From: Hyphomicrobiales bacterium
Lineage (GTDB): Bacteria; Pseudomonadota; Alphaproteobacteria; Rhizobiales; Rhizobiaceae
Direction: 5' to 3'
Assembly: GCA_900466605.1 (NCBI GenBank)
Contig: UBMU01000006.1
Location: forward strand, 62,001-126,000
Length of the DNA: 64,000 bases
The notes under the pieces were generated by a model. The model was given only the letters and a program-made list of their open reading frames with translations, was not told the DNA's origin and ran no database searches. The translations under genes were made by a program, and so were the position numbers. Below, piece by piece: positions 1 through 8,790 of the stretch (positions are counted from its first letter, which is position 1; each line of letters starts with the position of its first letter).

Positions 1-384
1 AACCATGATCCTGAAATGCTGGCGCAGTTGTCCATTTCGGAGACCTGGGTGGGAGACTTTTCCAGCGGCCTGATCCGCCTCAAGGAATGGAGCACCATGC
101 TGCACGGGCTGCCGTCGCGGGAATGCGGGCTTCTGAGCCTGATGCGCTGCTACGATCCGAAGGATCACGATCACATCCTCGAACTCTTCGAACAGGCTGC
201 TACGCTTTCTTCGTCCTTCTGCTTTTCAACGACGATCATGATGCCGAATGGCTTCCGTCAGCCCTTGTTCTGCATGGGCGAGTCGAACGGTCAAGACGAT
301 TCCTACCACGGGAGCATGCTGGGCGTTTTCGTCTTTCCACGTTTCAAAACCAATGTCGGCAGCGAGTTTGCGCGCCGCCAATAA
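1..384 (+). CDS. PAS-like fold protein, 5' end outside the window
   Basis: The frame is open from the first base of the window, so the gene probably starts upstream; the first internal ATG is at 16. The residues resemble a single PAS sensory domain: a W-x-x-D-x-x-x-G start (about residues 11-18 from the ATG), a central tryptophan and short helix, then a segment near residues 46-60 resembling the usual PAS 'HPDD' region (here DPKDHDHILELF). No kinase, GGDEF or HTH domain follows, because the frame ends at 384. It could be the C-terminal domain of a longer sensor or a stand-alone PAS protein. A terminator hairpin follows 20 bases later. The PAS assignment is from pattern only. Confidence 0.5.
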   Translation, partial: NHDPEMLAQLSISETWVGDFSSGLIRLKEWSTMLHGLPSRECGLLSLMRCYDPKDHDHILELFEQAATLSSSFCFSTTIMMPNGFRQPLFCMGESNGQDDSYHGSMLGVFVFPRFKTNVGSEFARRQ

Positions 385-398
385 TAGCGTCCACTACA

Positions 399-430
399 AA
401 AAAGAGCCGGCCCCTTAGGACCGGCTTTTA
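399..430. terminator. Bidirectional rho-independent terminator
   Basis: AGCCGG at 405-410 pairs with CCGGCT at 421-426. An A-run lies on the left (about 399-403) and a T-run on the right (426-429), so the hairpin can end both the PAS-like gene on the plus strand and the GST gene on the minus strand. Confidence 0.75.
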
Positions 431-448
431 TCGTTGCCTTGCCAGGCG

Positions 449-1159
449 TTACGCAGGCCGCGCAGGTATATTCAATCCCTTTCCAGAAGCCGGCCGGTCG
501 ATGCAACGCTCGAGCCAGTCCATCACCGCAGGGAAGCTCTTGTAGTCCAGCACTTCTCGGCCGCCATAGAACACGTCCGCACCGCGAAGCCACGGGAAGG
601 TGGCGATATCGGCGATCGTGTAGAGATCGCCCATGATCCATTTGCGACCCTGCAGCCGCGCTTCCAGCACGCTGAGCAGCCGCTTGGATTCGTCGCGGTA
701 GCGCTCCATCGGATACGAATTGTTGGCAACCTTGTCGGCCGCGAACTTGTAGAAATGCCCGAACTGTCCGAACATCGGTCCGATGCCACCCATCTGGAAG
801 AACAGCCACTGGATCGTTTCGTAGCGCCCGGCAGCGTCTGATGGAATGAGCTTTCCCGTCTTCTCGGCGAGATAGAGCAGGATCGCACCGGATTCGAAAA
901 TACCGATCGGCTTTCCATCGGGGCCATTGGGATCGATGATCGCCGGAATACGGCCGTTCGGATTGAGCGACACGAACTCCGGAGACTTCTGGTCATTCGT
1001 ACCGAACGAGATCAGGTGCGGCTCGTAGGGCAAGCCAAGCTCTTCGAGCGCGATCGATATCTTCACGCCGTTGGGGGTCGGCAAGGAGTAGAGCTGAATA
1101 ACGTCGGGGTTCGCTGCTGGCCAGCGTGTCGTGATCGGAAAAGCGGAAAGATCTGCCAT
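449..1159 (-). CDS. Glutathione S-transferase, YfcG/YghU (Nu-class) type
   Basis: A 236-residue cytosolic protein with the thioredoxin-fold N-terminal domain (LYSLPTPNG near residues 22-30, the TPNG turn that replaces the catalytic Tyr/Ser in the Nu class, and FESGAILLYLAEKTG as the glutathione-binding helix region). An all-helical C-terminal domain carries WLFFQMGGIGPMFGQ, and YTIADIA is the conserved N-capping motif. Nu-class enzymes reduce disulfides and organic peroxides with GSH. A longer frame reaches 1234, but the ATG at 1159 has a GGAGA ribosome site six bases upstream, whereas the earlier starts have none. The gene stands alone. Substrate is unknown. Confidence 0.9.
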   Translation of the reverse strand: MADLSAFPITTRWPAANPDVIQLYSLPTPNGVKISIALEELGLPYEPHLISFGTNDQKSPEFVSLNPNGRIPAIIDPNGPDGKPIGIFESGAILLYLAEKTGKLIPSDAAGRYETIQWLFFQMGGIGPMFGQFGHFYKFAADKVANNSYPMERYRDESKRLLSVLEARLQGRKWIMGDLYTIADIATFPWLRGADVFYGGREVLDYKSFPAVMDWLERCIDRPASGKGLNIPARPA

Positions 1160-1376
1160 CGGGGTCTCCATCTTGGGTGGCCGACCATAGAAGAGGCACA
1201 TCGTCGATGGCAAGACGACTTCGCTACGACCCATCGTTCAACAATAGAGAACGAAGTGTCCCCTTTCGTCTATCTTTCCACAACAGCAAAAAAAGGCGAC
1301 AAAACGGCATCCGAGGTTGAAAGCGTGCCGTGGGCACAGCGACCTCAAAAGGCCATTCAAACGGAGACTTCGTCCC

Positions 1377-1823
1377 ATGTCGAATACCAACAATGTCGTC
1401 ATTCTCGTCGCTCGCATCCTCCTCTCCTTCATCTTCATCTATTCCGGCTTCGGCAAGCTGACCGATCCGGCTGGCACCGCCGGTATGATCACCGGCGCCG
1501 GTCTGCCTGCTGCAACGGCGCTGGCCTACATAGCCGGCCTGTTCGAGCTCGTGACCGGCCTTGCCGTTCTCGTTGGCTTCCAGACCAAGATCGTCGGCTG
1601 GGCACTGGCCGTATTCTGCATCTTCACTGGCGCCGTATTCCATTCCGGCACCGTTGCCGTTCCCGGCTGGCCGGATGCCGCTCTCGGCTGGATCAACGCA
1701 CTCAATGGCATCATGCTGATGAAGAACGTCACGCTGGCCGGCGCCTACATCCTGCTCGCCACCTTCGGCCCGGGCCTCTACTCGATCGACGCCCGCCGCG
1801 GTGCGGTCGCGGCTACCGCCTGA
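1377..1823 (+). CDS. DoxX family membrane protein
   Basis: A 148-residue protein with four predicted membrane segments. The N-terminal segment ends in IYSGFGKLTDP, the DoxX/DoxD family signature. Members are small inner-membrane proteins often linked to quinone or thiol redox chemistry, and some act with oxidative-stress proteins. The ATG at 1377 is chosen because the protein starts directly into the first helix there and GGAG lies upstream at 1363. A strong terminator follows. It is divergent from the GST gene, so both may share the 1160-1376 promoter region; a common oxidative-stress role is inference. Confidence 0.85.
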   Translation: MSNTNNVVILVARILLSFIFIYSGFGKLTDPAGTAGMITGAGLPAATALAYIAGLFELVTGLAVLVGFQTKIVGWALAVFCIFTGAVFHSGTVAVPGWPDAALGWINALNGIMLMKNVTLAGAYILLATFGPGLYSIDARRGAVAATA

Positions 1824-1852
1824 GCTAGAAAGCATCCTCCCAGGCATGCTCA

Positions 1853-1880
1853 ACCCGCCGTCACCAGACGGCGGGTTTTT
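1853..1880 (+). terminator. Rho-independent terminator after the DoxX gene
   Basis: A perfect 10-bp stem, ACCCGCCGTC at 1853-1862 with GACGGCGGGT at 1867-1876, loop ACCA, followed by a T-run. Located 30 bases past the DoxX stop and facing the converging hisG gene. Confidence 0.9.
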
Positions 1881-1904
1881 CGCGCGTTGTTGATTGGAAG
1901 AAGA

Positions 1905-2600
1905 TCAGAGCGCCGAACGAACGGCTTCTATCAGTCGCGCGACGGACGGCTCGTTCGCGTGGCTCTCCTTGCGCGCCCTGACGAAGCAGGCCTCGGAGCG
2001 AAGGACCACGCCGTCGGACAGGACTTTCAGGTTGTTCGCGCGCAGTGTCGAACCAGTCGAGGTGATATCGACAATGATATCGGCCGAGCCGGAGGCGGGC
2101 GCCCCTTCCGTTGCGCCAAGGCTCTCGACGATGCGGTAGAGCTGGATGCCGTGCTGGCTGGAGAAGAACTGCTGCGTCAGCCGCCAGTATTTGGTGGCGA
2201 TCGCCAGGCGGCGACCATGACGGGCACGAAAATCGGAAGCGACATCGCCGAGGTCGGCCATGGTGTCGACATCGAGCCAGATTTCGGGAACGGCAACCAC
2301 GACATCGGCATGGCCGAAGCCGAGGCGCGCGCAGAACTCGACACGCTTGTCCGCTTCCGGCAGTCCCTCGCGGACGAGGTCTTCACCGGTAACTCCAAAA
2401 TCGACCGTGCCGTTGCCAAGCTCGCGGGAAATCTCCGAGGCAGAAAGGAAGGCAACCTCGACGTCGTCCCATCCTTCGACACGTCCGCGATAGGAGCGGT
2501 CGTTGCCGACAGCCGTAATCCTGATGCCTGCTCGTTCAAAGATCGCCGAGGCATCGTCTTTCATGCGGCCCTTGGAGGGTAGTGCAATGGTAATCGTCAT
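1905..2600 (-). CDS. hisG: ATP phosphoribosyltransferase, short-form catalytic subunit
   Basis: Catalyses the first step of histidine biosynthesis, ATP plus PRPP to phosphoribosyl-ATP, in the cytosol. At 231 residues it is the short HisG form, which lacks the C-terminal regulatory ACT-like domain and needs HisZ. Visible motifs are the N-terminal [11 protein letters not shown], the central [10 protein letters not shown], and the PRPP-binding [16 protein letters not shown] region near residue 150. It is last in the hisS-hisZ-hisG operon; its ATG shares one base with the hisZ stop (TGATG), implying translational coupling. No obvious attenuator for histidine control was seen. Confidence 0.95.
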   Translation of the reverse strand: MTITIALPSKGRMKDDASAIFERAGIRITAVGNDRSYRGRVEGWDDVEVAFLSASEISRELGNGTVDFGVTGEDLVREGLPEADKRVEFCARLGFGHADVVVAVPEIWLDVDTMADLGDVASDFRARHGRRLAIATKYWRLTQQFFSSQHGIQLYRIVESLGATEGAPASGSADIIVDITSTGSTLRANNLKVLSDGVVLRSEACFVRARKESHANEPSVARLIEAVRSAL

Positions 2601-3718
2601 CAGGCAGCCCTCTCGGCTTCGATACGATCCAGCCAGAGCGAAAAGCCGACAGCAGGGATGCGCTCCTTGGCGCCAAGGAAGGTCATCAACCGATCGAAAC
2701 GACCGCCACCGGCGAGAACGGCCGATGTTCCCTGAACCCCAATCTCGAAAACCAGACCAGTATAGTAGTCAAGCGGGCGCCCGAAAGCTGCGCGGTAGTC
2801 GATCAACGCCAGATCGACGCCGGCGTTCGCCAGGGCAGCCACGCGACCGTCGAAACGTGCAAGCGCGTTGCCAAGCTTGAGGCTTGCTGCGTCTGCAAAA
2901 CCGGCCAGCGCCGCCGACGCGTTGATGAGCGGCACGTTCAGCGACAGGAATTCCTCGAGTACACGGAAGGCGGCATCATCAAGGCGTGTTTCGGAGAGGA
3001 TGAGCTTCTCCCTCAAGCGCCGTGCAATTTCCTGCGGCGAGCGGCTTGCATTCGTCGAATAGCCAGTCGCCTGCATCGTTGCGTCGATATGCGCGACAAG
3101 TGCCGCGTCGTCATCTGCAGCAATCAGATGCGCGATCTCGTCACTCAGCCCGGTGACGAACTGTGGGCTGACAAGGCTTGCCAGCAGGGCCTCGAGCTGG
3201 CTCATGTTGCCGAAGGCGTGTATCAGGCGCTTCTGCCAGCCAAGCGGCAGGCCGAGCGCCTGCACGACCGCTTCGAAAACAGCCTGATCGCCGAGAGTGA
3301 CCGAGAGGCGCTTGCCGGGAACGACACGCTCCAGCACACCGATCGCATCGCCGATCGCCCGCGCATCGGCAGCGGCAATGTTGATGTCGCCAAGATCCTC
3401 GATCCCGGCCTGATAGAATTCGTTGCCGCCGTCACGCCGCTGACGGAAGACTTCGCCGAGATAGGAATAGCGCTTCGGCGTACCGGTCGCGCTCTCGATG
3501 TGGCGCAGACAGACGGGGATCGTGAATTCGGGACGCAGGCAGAGGCTGGCACCCGTCTCGCTCTCTGTCATGAAGATCCGCCGGCGAAGATCCTCACCGG
3601 CGATATCGAGAAACGGCTCGGCCGGCTGAATGACAGGCGTGTCTACCCGTTCCGTCCGCCGCGCGGCAAACTCTGACAACAGTTCGCCGGAGAAGTCCGG
3701 CAGGTTGATCAGGGCCAT
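2600..3718 (-). CDS. hisZ: ATP phosphoribosyltransferase regulatory subunit
   Basis: A catalytically inactive HisS paralogue of 372 residues that assembles with short HisG and mediates feedback inhibition by histidine. It keeps the class II synthetase-like core ([17 protein letters not shown] as the motif 2 region, [13 protein letters not shown], and [12 protein letters not shown] as motif 3) but lacks the anticodon-binding domain. The open frame extends to 3850, but the ATG at 3718 lies directly behind the hisS stop (one base between) and gives the normal length. It overlaps hisG by one base. Long minus-strand frames upstream of 3718 are only readthrough of hisS sequence in another frame. 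Confidence 0.95.
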   Translation of the reverse strand: MALINLPDFSGELLSEFAARRTERVDTPVIQPAEPFLDIAGEDLRRRIFMTESETGASLCLRPEFTIPVCLRHIESATGTPKRYSYLGEVFRQRRDGGNEFYQAGIEDLGDINIAAADARAIGDAIGVLERVVPGKRLSVTLGDQAVFEAVVQALGLPLGWQKRLIHAFGNMSQLEALLASLVSPQFVTGLSDEIAHLIAADDDAALVAHIDATMQATGYSTNASRSPQEIARRLREKLILSETRLDDAAFRVLEEFLSLNVPLINASAALAGFADAASLKLGNALARFDGRVAALANAGVDLALIDYRAAFGRPLDYYTGLVFEIGVQGTSAVLAGGGRFDRLMTFLGAKERIPAVGFSLWLDRIEAERAA

Positions 3719-3719
3719 C

Positions 3720-5234
3720 TCAGCCCGCCCTCTTCCGGTCTTCGGCCTGAGCCGCCAGAATTTCCTTGACCTTGGCGACGAGGTCGCCTTCCGCAACCGT
3801 CTCCTGGGCGACGCGTGCCTCGCGCCAGCTGGCATTGTCCTCGATCTCACCCGACAGGCGCTTGCCCTCGATCAGGTCCTTGATCTGCACGACGCCCTCG
3901 GCACGCTCATCGCCGCCCTGGATAATGGCAACAGGGCAGCCCCGGCGGTCGGCATATTTCAGCTGGTTGCCGAACTTCTTCCAGTTGCCTTGATACATCT
4001 CGGCGCGGATTCCGGCATTGCGCAGTTCCTGTGTCATACGCTGGTAGCGGCCCATCGCATCAACATCGCCATCCATGACGGTGACAAGAACAGGCTCGAT
4101 GACATCAGCCTGGCCGAGCTTGCCGAGGTTCTTCAGCGCCGTCATCAGGCGCGAGACGCCCATGGAGAAGCCTGTGGCCGGAACCGGTTGCCCCATGAAG
4201 CGGGACACGAGGCCGTCATAGCGACCGCCACCACCGACGGAACCGAAGACGACCTTCTCGCCCTTCTCGTTGGTAACGTCGAAGAGGAGTTCGGCCTCGT
4301 AGACCGGGCCGGTGTAATATTCGAGGCCGCGGACGACGGAGGGGTCGATCTTGACGCGGTCGGACTGATAGCCGGCGCCGGTGACGAGACTGCCGATGAA
4401 GTTCAGTTCCTCGACGCCTTCGGCGCCCTTCGAGGTGCCGGCGACCAGCTCAGCGAGCTGGGCAGCGCTTTCGGCGTAGTCCTTGATGCCGACGAAGAAG
4501 AGGACCTTGTCGATTTGGCTCTGGTCAAGGCCAGCGCCCTTGGTGAAGTCGCCGGACTCATCCTTGCGGCCGGGGCCGAGCAGCAGCGCGACGCCCTCGG
4601 GGCCGAACTTGTCGAGCTTATCGATGGCGCGCAGCACGTTGAGACGTTGGCCGGCCTTGTCGTCGCCGCCGAGGCCGATCGCCTCCAGCACGCCATCGAG
4701 AACCTTGCGGTTGTTGACGCGGATCACATAGTCACCGCGCTTGATGCCGAGGGCTTCGAGCGTATCGGCCATCATCATGCACATTTCGGCATCGGCCTGT
4801 ACGCCGGGCGCGCCGACGGTATCGGCGTCGAACTGCATGAACTGGCGGAAGCGGCCCGGACCGGGCTTCTCGTTGCGGAAGACATAGCCCGCGCGATAGG
4901 TGCGGTATGGCAGCTGAATCTCGTTGAAGTTCTCCGCGACATGACGGGCGAGCGGCGCCGTCAGGTCATAGCGCAACGACATCCACTGTTCGTCATCGTC
5001 CTGCAGTGAGAAGACGCCTTCGTTCGGACGGTCGGCATCCGGCAGGAACTTGCCGAGCGCGTCGGTGTATTCGAAGAGCGGCGTTTCAACAGGATCGAAA
5101 CCATAATGCTCGTAGACTTCGCGGATCTTCGCGGTCATCTCGTTGACGGCGCGAATATCGGTCGCCGAACGATCGACGAAGCCGCGGGGAAGTCTGGCCT
5201 TGAGCTTTTGTGGTTTCTTCTGCTTGTCGTTCAT
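3720..5234 (-). CDS. hisS: Histidyl-tRNA synthetase, alphaproteobacterial divergent type
   Basis: Charges tRNA-His in the cytosol. 504 residues, longer than the roughly 424 of E. coli. Class II motifs are visible: motif 2 in the [20 protein letters not shown] region, the histidine-A signature [12 protein letters not shown], and motif 3 in [12 protein letters not shown]. The C-terminal anticodon-binding domain carries [13 protein letters not shown]. The ATG at 5234 with upstream TTGGAA is preferred over the 767-residue frame. The length and insertions fit the alphaproteobacterial HisRS that reads a tRNA-His without G-1, and such a tRNA occurs at 62429-62505. First gene of hisS-hisZ-hisG. Confidence 0.96.
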   Translation of the reverse strand: MNDKQKKPQKLKARLPRGFVDRSATDIRAVNEMTAKIREVYEHYGFDPVETPLFEYTDALGKFLPDADRPNEGVFSLQDDDEQWMSLRYDLTAPLARHVAENFNEIQLPYRTYRAGYVFRNEKPGPGRFRQFMQFDADTVGAPGVQADAEMCMMMADTLEALGIKRGDYVIRVNNRKVLDGVLEAIGLGGDDKAGQRLNVLRAIDKLDKFGPEGVALLLGPGRKDESGDFTKGAGLDQSQIDKVLFFVGIKDYAESAAQLAELVAGTSKGAEGVEELNFIGSLVTGAGYQSDRVKIDPSVVRGLEYYTGPVYEAELLFDVTNEKGEKVVFGSVGGGGRYDGLVSRFMGQPVPATGFSMGVSRLMTALKNLGKLGQADVIEPVLVTVMDGDVDAMGRYQRMTQELRNAGIRAEMYQGNWKKFGNQLKYADRRGCPVAIIQGGDERAEGVVQIKDLIEGKRLSGEIEDNASWREARVAQETVAEGDLVAKVKEILAAQAEDRKRAG

Positions 5235-5246
5235 TTCCAACGTCTT

Positions 5247-5268
5247 CCGCTCACTGTGACAGTGGCGG
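5247..5268 (-). promoter_or_regulatory. Hairpin in the hisS leader
   Basis: CCGC-T-CACTG / CAGTG-GCGG with a TGA loop and one bulged base, 13-34 bases upstream of the hisS ATG. No T-run follows, so it is not a terminator; it could be an operator or a leader hairpin. Confidence 0.35.
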
Positions 5269-5372
5269 TTTCCTAGCGGAAAGGGTCGGATGCGGCAAGG
5301 GCGAAGGCCCTTGATCCGAAGCACAGAATCAATTGAACGAGGGAGAATGGATCGAATGGCGGGAGCTACATC

Positions 5373-6131
5373 ATGATCGCGGAGGCGCTTCTCTATGCCG
5401 CGACCGTTCCGGTGACACTGAAGGCGCATCGCCGGTTCATCCGGTACTCCGTCAATCTGTGGTCGCGGGCCGGCCGTTGCAGCGGACAATGGGCGGAGCA
5501 CGAGGAGCGGAGCAAGAATGCTGTCAGAAACGCCATGGTGGGCCTGCGGCAGAAGAGAACGGCGGTTGTCCTGGGATCTGGGCTGCTGCGCGACGTGCCG
5601 ATAAAGGAGCTGGCGGAGAGCTTTGACACGGTCGTGCTTGTCGACCTCGTCCATCTCGCCTCGACACGCCTGTGGCTGCGGTTCAAGCGATACGGCAATG
5701 TTCGCCTGATCGAACGCGATCTTTCGGGCTATGGCGAGCTTGCAGCCGGTAAGCAGCCGGAGCCGCTCGCCTTCTTGAGAAGCGTTCCGTATCTCGACTT
5801 CGTCGTCTCTGCCAATCTCCTCTCCCAGATCGGCAGAGGCGCAAAACGCCGCTATGACGTTGAGCAAGCCGACGTCATGCCCGCCGATACCGTCGCCCAA
5901 CTGATCGGGGCGCACCGGTCGGCGTTGGAAGCGGCGCCCTGCAAGACTTGCCTGATTACCGATGTCTCCTATGCCGTTATCGACCGTACCGGGAAGGTGC
6001 ATGAGGAGGCGGATCTTATGCATGGTGTCGCGCTGTCATCGGTCCACGAAAATTGGTCATGGCCCGTGGCGCCACTCGGCGAAGAGAGCGCCGACTATCA
6101 GATCGTGCACAAGGTTGTTGCGGCATATTGA
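5373..6131 (+). CDS. Conserved hypothetical protein with a Rossmann-like motif
   Basis: A 252-residue protein that I do not recognise. Around residues 64-93 it shows a beta-strand, glycine-rich turn and acidic strand end ([13 protein letters not shown] followed by VVLVDLVHL), the pattern of a SAM- or nucleotide-binding Rossmann fold, so a methyltransferase-like role is possible. No membrane segment beyond a mildly hydrophobic N-terminus. The ATG is preceded by GGGAG at a normal distance. It is divergent from hisS and has no operon partner. Function unknown. Confidence 0.7.
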   Translation: MIAEALLYAATVPVTLKAHRRFIRYSVNLWSRAGRCSGQWAEHEERSKNAVRNAMVGLRQKRTAVVLGSGLLRDVPIKELAESFDTVVLVDLVHLASTRLWLRFKRYGNVRLIERDLSGYGELAAGKQPEPLAFLRSVPYLDFVVSANLLSQIGRGAKRRYDVEQADVMPADTVAQLIGAHRSALEAAPCKTCLITDVSYAVIDRTGKVHEEADLMHGVALSSVHENWSWPVAPLGEESADYQIVHKVVAAY

Positions 6132-6298
6132 GGCAAAAAGGCGCGAGCCTGTCCGGGTCGACTCCCCGAACCTCAAATAGCTGCCCATCCAAAGCCCTGC
6201 ACCGAGTGACCGCCAAATCAAGAAGGGAGCGCCAATTGCGCTCAAAGCCCGAGTATGTCAGATCGCTCGCCGAAGACCGTTCCGATGACCTATGAATT

Positions 6299-6750
6299 GT
6301 GGGGATCTTGCTCGTGCAGCTCTCAGTCACACTGGCTCAGTCCGACAAAAAGCCTCTCTTTCGGGTCCTGTTGCAAGAATATCTTGCCGAACTGAGTCAG
6401 TTCAGCGAGGTCGACCAGGACTACCACTACTTTGACAGCTATTGGGACGACACGCAGCGCTGGCCCTATCTGATCGAGATAGATGACCAGCTCGCGGGGT
6501 TTGCATTCGTGAACAGTTGGTCGCCCTCCGGGCAAGGCACCGATTTTGCTATCGCCGAATTCATTGGAAGCCGAGCGTTCGCGGTGCTCCTTGGAAATCA
6601 TCCAGGCATTTTTGGGAGTTGAGTGTGATGTCACGCAACGAAGCAGCGGGAAGCTTCTGGCAACACGCACTTAGCGCTTCCGATATCGTCGATGTCGAGC
6701 GGCTTTCATTCAACAACGGCACAATTTATCGCTTCGAGACAGCAGGTTAA
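6299..6750 (+). pseudogene. Decayed GNAT-family acetyltransferase
   Basis: The first frame (6299-6622; probable original start GTG at 6314) reads like a GNAT N-terminus (QEYLAELSQF, WPYLIEIDDQLAGFAFVN). Two lesions follow. Near 6560 the frame jumps from AIAEF to IGSRAFAVLL, so about ten codons that should hold acetyl-CoA-binding motif A (R-x-x-G-x-G) are missing. At the T-run near 6608-6613 the frame shifts: the true C-terminus (WELSVMSRNEAAGSFWQHAL, then FNNGTIYRFET) continues in another frame to 6750. Loss of the cofactor site plus a frameshift makes a working enzyme very unlikely. A sequencing error could explain the T-run but not the deletion. Confidence 0.75.
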
Positions 6751-6956
6751 CGCCGCCAGGCGACATGTTCGACCGACAAGCCGAGGTTCACAATAGCCAC
6801 TCTCCGAACGCGATCCGAGCCGAAGCGCGGCTCACGATCGACCAGTCTTCAGCAAGCCGCGCCGAGGCGTCCTCAGTTGACAAATGACCCGCAACCCATA
6901 ATCTGCGTGTACGTCGTTGAGATCACAACCGCCTTTCGGCGATGAGGATCATGCCC

Positions 6957-7844
6957 ATGGCAAAGTGCATGAGACTGTTTCTGCTGGCGAAATTTGCCCT
7001 TGGCCTTTCCGCGTTAGCGGCAGGCGCTGCAACGCTCGACGCGATCAACGAGCGGACCAGTGTGCGCATTGGTTATATCGCCGACGAGGCGCCCTTCTCC
7101 TCCAGCAAACCGGGCGCCGATCCGATGGGATACTCCATCGACCTCTGTGGCAAGATCGTCGATGAAATAGAACGTCAAGTTCCTCAGCTGAAGCGCGAAT
7201 ACATCGAGTTGACGCTCGCCAACGGCTTCGATGCGGTGAAAAATGGGCAGGTCGATCTGCTTTGCGGTGCAATTACCGTCAACTTGAAGAGGCGGGAAAT
7301 CGTCGACTTCACGCAGCCGATCTTCCTGACCGGGGCAACCGCGCTGCTCCGCAAAGATTCGCCCGACTACCTGCAGACTCTTTTCCTTGACAAGGCTGCT
7401 GTTCGCTCCGTTAGCCAGAATGTCGCATCCACGCGCGTGATCGGCGTACGTGCAAACACGACAACGGGAGTGACACTGCGCGAGGCACTGGCAACCCAGA
7501 TATCGAAAACGAGGCTTGCGGATTTCGAGACGCACGAAGACGGGCTTGCGGCGCTGGAGGATCACAAGATCGATGCCTATATCGCCGATCAGGCGCTGCT
7601 CTTCAGCCTGGCCACGCGGGCGCGCGATCCATCCTTGCTCAAGGTCGGCGACCGTCTGTTTACACACGAACCCTATGCGATAGCGCTGCGCCGCGACGAC
7701 GCAGACTTCCGCCTGCTGGCCGATCGTGCGTTGACGTATTTCTACCTGTCGGACGACTTTCTGCCGCTACTCGAAACCTATTTCGGAGCGGAGGCAGCGC
7801 CCATGCTGCACACACAAATCATCATGGAGCACGTTCCCTATTGA
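6957..7844 (+). CDS. Periplasmic amino-acid-type solute-binding protein, orphan
   Basis: A family 3 extracellular solute-binding protein of about 295 residues with an N-terminal secretion signal (hydrophobic run LFLLAKFALGLSALAAGAA). Typical features are SVRIGYIADEAPFS at the mature N-terminus, MGYSIDLCGKIVDEI, FDAVKNGQVDLLCGAITVNLKRREIVDFTQP for the ligand-binding hinge, and DAYIADQALL in lobe 2. No permease or ATPase gene lies nearby, so it either serves a transporter encoded elsewhere or acts as a sensor input. Of three clustered ATGs (6942, 6951, 6957), the last has AGGA eight bases upstream. Confidence 0.85.
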   Translation: MAKCMRLFLLAKFALGLSALAAGAATLDAINERTSVRIGYIADEAPFSSSKPGADPMGYSIDLCGKIVDEIERQVPQLKREYIELTLANGFDAVKNGQVDLLCGAITVNLKRREIVDFTQPIFLTGATALLRKDSPDYLQTLFLDKAAVRSVSQNVASTRVIGVRANTTTGVTLREALATQISKTRLADFETHEDGLAALEDHKIDAYIADQALLFSLATRARDPSLLKVGDRLFTHEPYAIALRRDDADFRLLADRALTYFYLSDDFLPLLETYFGAEAAPMLHTQIIMEHVPY

Positions 7845-7943
7845 TGACATGCCGTCAGCCAATGCCGCCATCGCGCTAACAACGCCTACCAAATCAGCGA
7901 AAAACGGCTTGGCTTCTTCGCATCCCGTTCCTATTTTGACCGC

Positions 7944-8306
7944 ATGCGCTTTCTTGCAATCATGACGATGGTGTTTGCCTGGCTTTCCTACGGAACCATG
8001 TCCGCTTGGGCTGGTTGTCCGACATGCCTTTCCATGCAGGCCATCGCAAGCGTCAGCGTAGAGCATCAGCACATGAGCGGGATGGAGATGGGCGAGACGG
8101 CCAAATCGCCGGCGCCACAACAGGATCCCTGCTCAGCCAGTGGCATGGTCCACATGCCGCTCTGTTCGGCTTGTCTCGTCGTGCCGCCGCCGATGGTTTT
8201 TGGCGCAACCGGCAAGCAAGTGTTTTCCTATCCTGCGCCCGGGCCGGCGCCTGCTTTGCAGGATGCACGCCCTCAACCGCTGGCGCCGCCTCCCCGGCTC
8301 GTCTGA
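7944..8306 (+). CDS. Small secreted cysteine/histidine/methionine-rich protein
   Basis: A 120-residue protein with a signal peptide ([23 protein letters not shown]). The mature part has a CPTC pair directly after the signal, an H-Q-H-M-S-G-M-E-M stretch, and a second CSAC pair before a proline-rich tail. Such residue use suggests metal, probably copper, binding in the periplasm, but I cannot name a family. It lies 71 bases upstream of a DUF305 gene in the same direction, and that family is also linked to copper loci, so the two may form an operon. No strong ribosome site is visible, so the start is provisional. Confidence 0.6.
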   Translation: MRFLAIMTMVFAWLSYGTMSAWAGCPTCLSMQAIASVSVEHQHMSGMEMGETAKSPAPQQDPCSASGMVHMPLCSACLVVPPPMVFGATGKQVFSYPAPGPAPALQDARPQPLAPPPRLV

Positions 8307-8377
8307 CAGGTTTTCATGGACTGCTGCGGCTTCGGCCGCGCATTGAACTCCAATATCAGACAGAGGAAGGAGATCCC

Positions 8378-8737
8378 ATGTCTCTGAAAATTCGCGCCAT
8401 TGCGGCGGCTCTTGTACTCTCTGCCACGTCGGTCTTCGCGGAAGACATGCAGATGGACATGAGCAAGCCGATGGGCGACCACAGCGCATCGAGCCACGCC
8501 TTTGCCGAGGCGAACGCCAAGATGCACAAGGATATGACGCTACAGTATAGCGGCGACGCCGACGTCGATTTCGTCCGCGGTATGATCCCGCACCATCAGG
8601 GCGCAATCGACATGGCGAAAATCGAGCTGCAATACGGCAAAGATCCGGAAATTCGCAAGCTCGCGGAAGCGGTGATCAAGGCCCAGGAGGCCGAGATTGC
8701 CGACATGCAGGCCTGGCTCACGGCACGCGGCAAGTAA
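8378..8737 (+). CDS. DUF305 family periplasmic protein
   Basis: A 119-residue exported protein: signal peptide through SVFAED, a Met/His-rich linker ([17 protein letters not shown]), then the ferritin-like helical DUF305 core with the hallmark [18 protein letters not shown] and a terminal helix [15 protein letters not shown]305 proteins are found with copper resistance genes and are thought to bind metal through the HHQ motif; the biochemical role is not established. AAGGAG precedes the ATG. Probably co-transcribed with the Cys-rich gene upstream. Confidence 0.88.
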   Translation: MSLKIRAIAAALVLSATSVFAEDMQMDMSKPMGDHSASSHAFAEANAKMHKDMTLQYSGDADVDFVRGMIPHHQGAIDMAKIELQYGKDPEIRKLAEAVIKAQEAEIADMQAWLTARGK

Positions 8738-8744
8738 AAGTGAA

Positions 8745-8772
8745 GGACGCCGGAGCAGCGAGCCCGGCGTCC
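8745..8772. terminator. Possible terminator hairpin after the DUF305 gene
   Basis: GGACGCCGG at 8745-8753 pairs with CCGGCGTCC at 8764-8772, loop of ten bases, between two converging genes. There is no T-run, so confidence is limited. Confidence 0.45.
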
Positions 8773-8790
8773 ACCTCACGCGGCCTCGGA

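Noticed and set aside
3630..5009. 459-residue plus-strand frame opposite hisS
   Set aside because: Antisense shadow of hisS; composition is Leu/Ala/Asp-rich without motifs.
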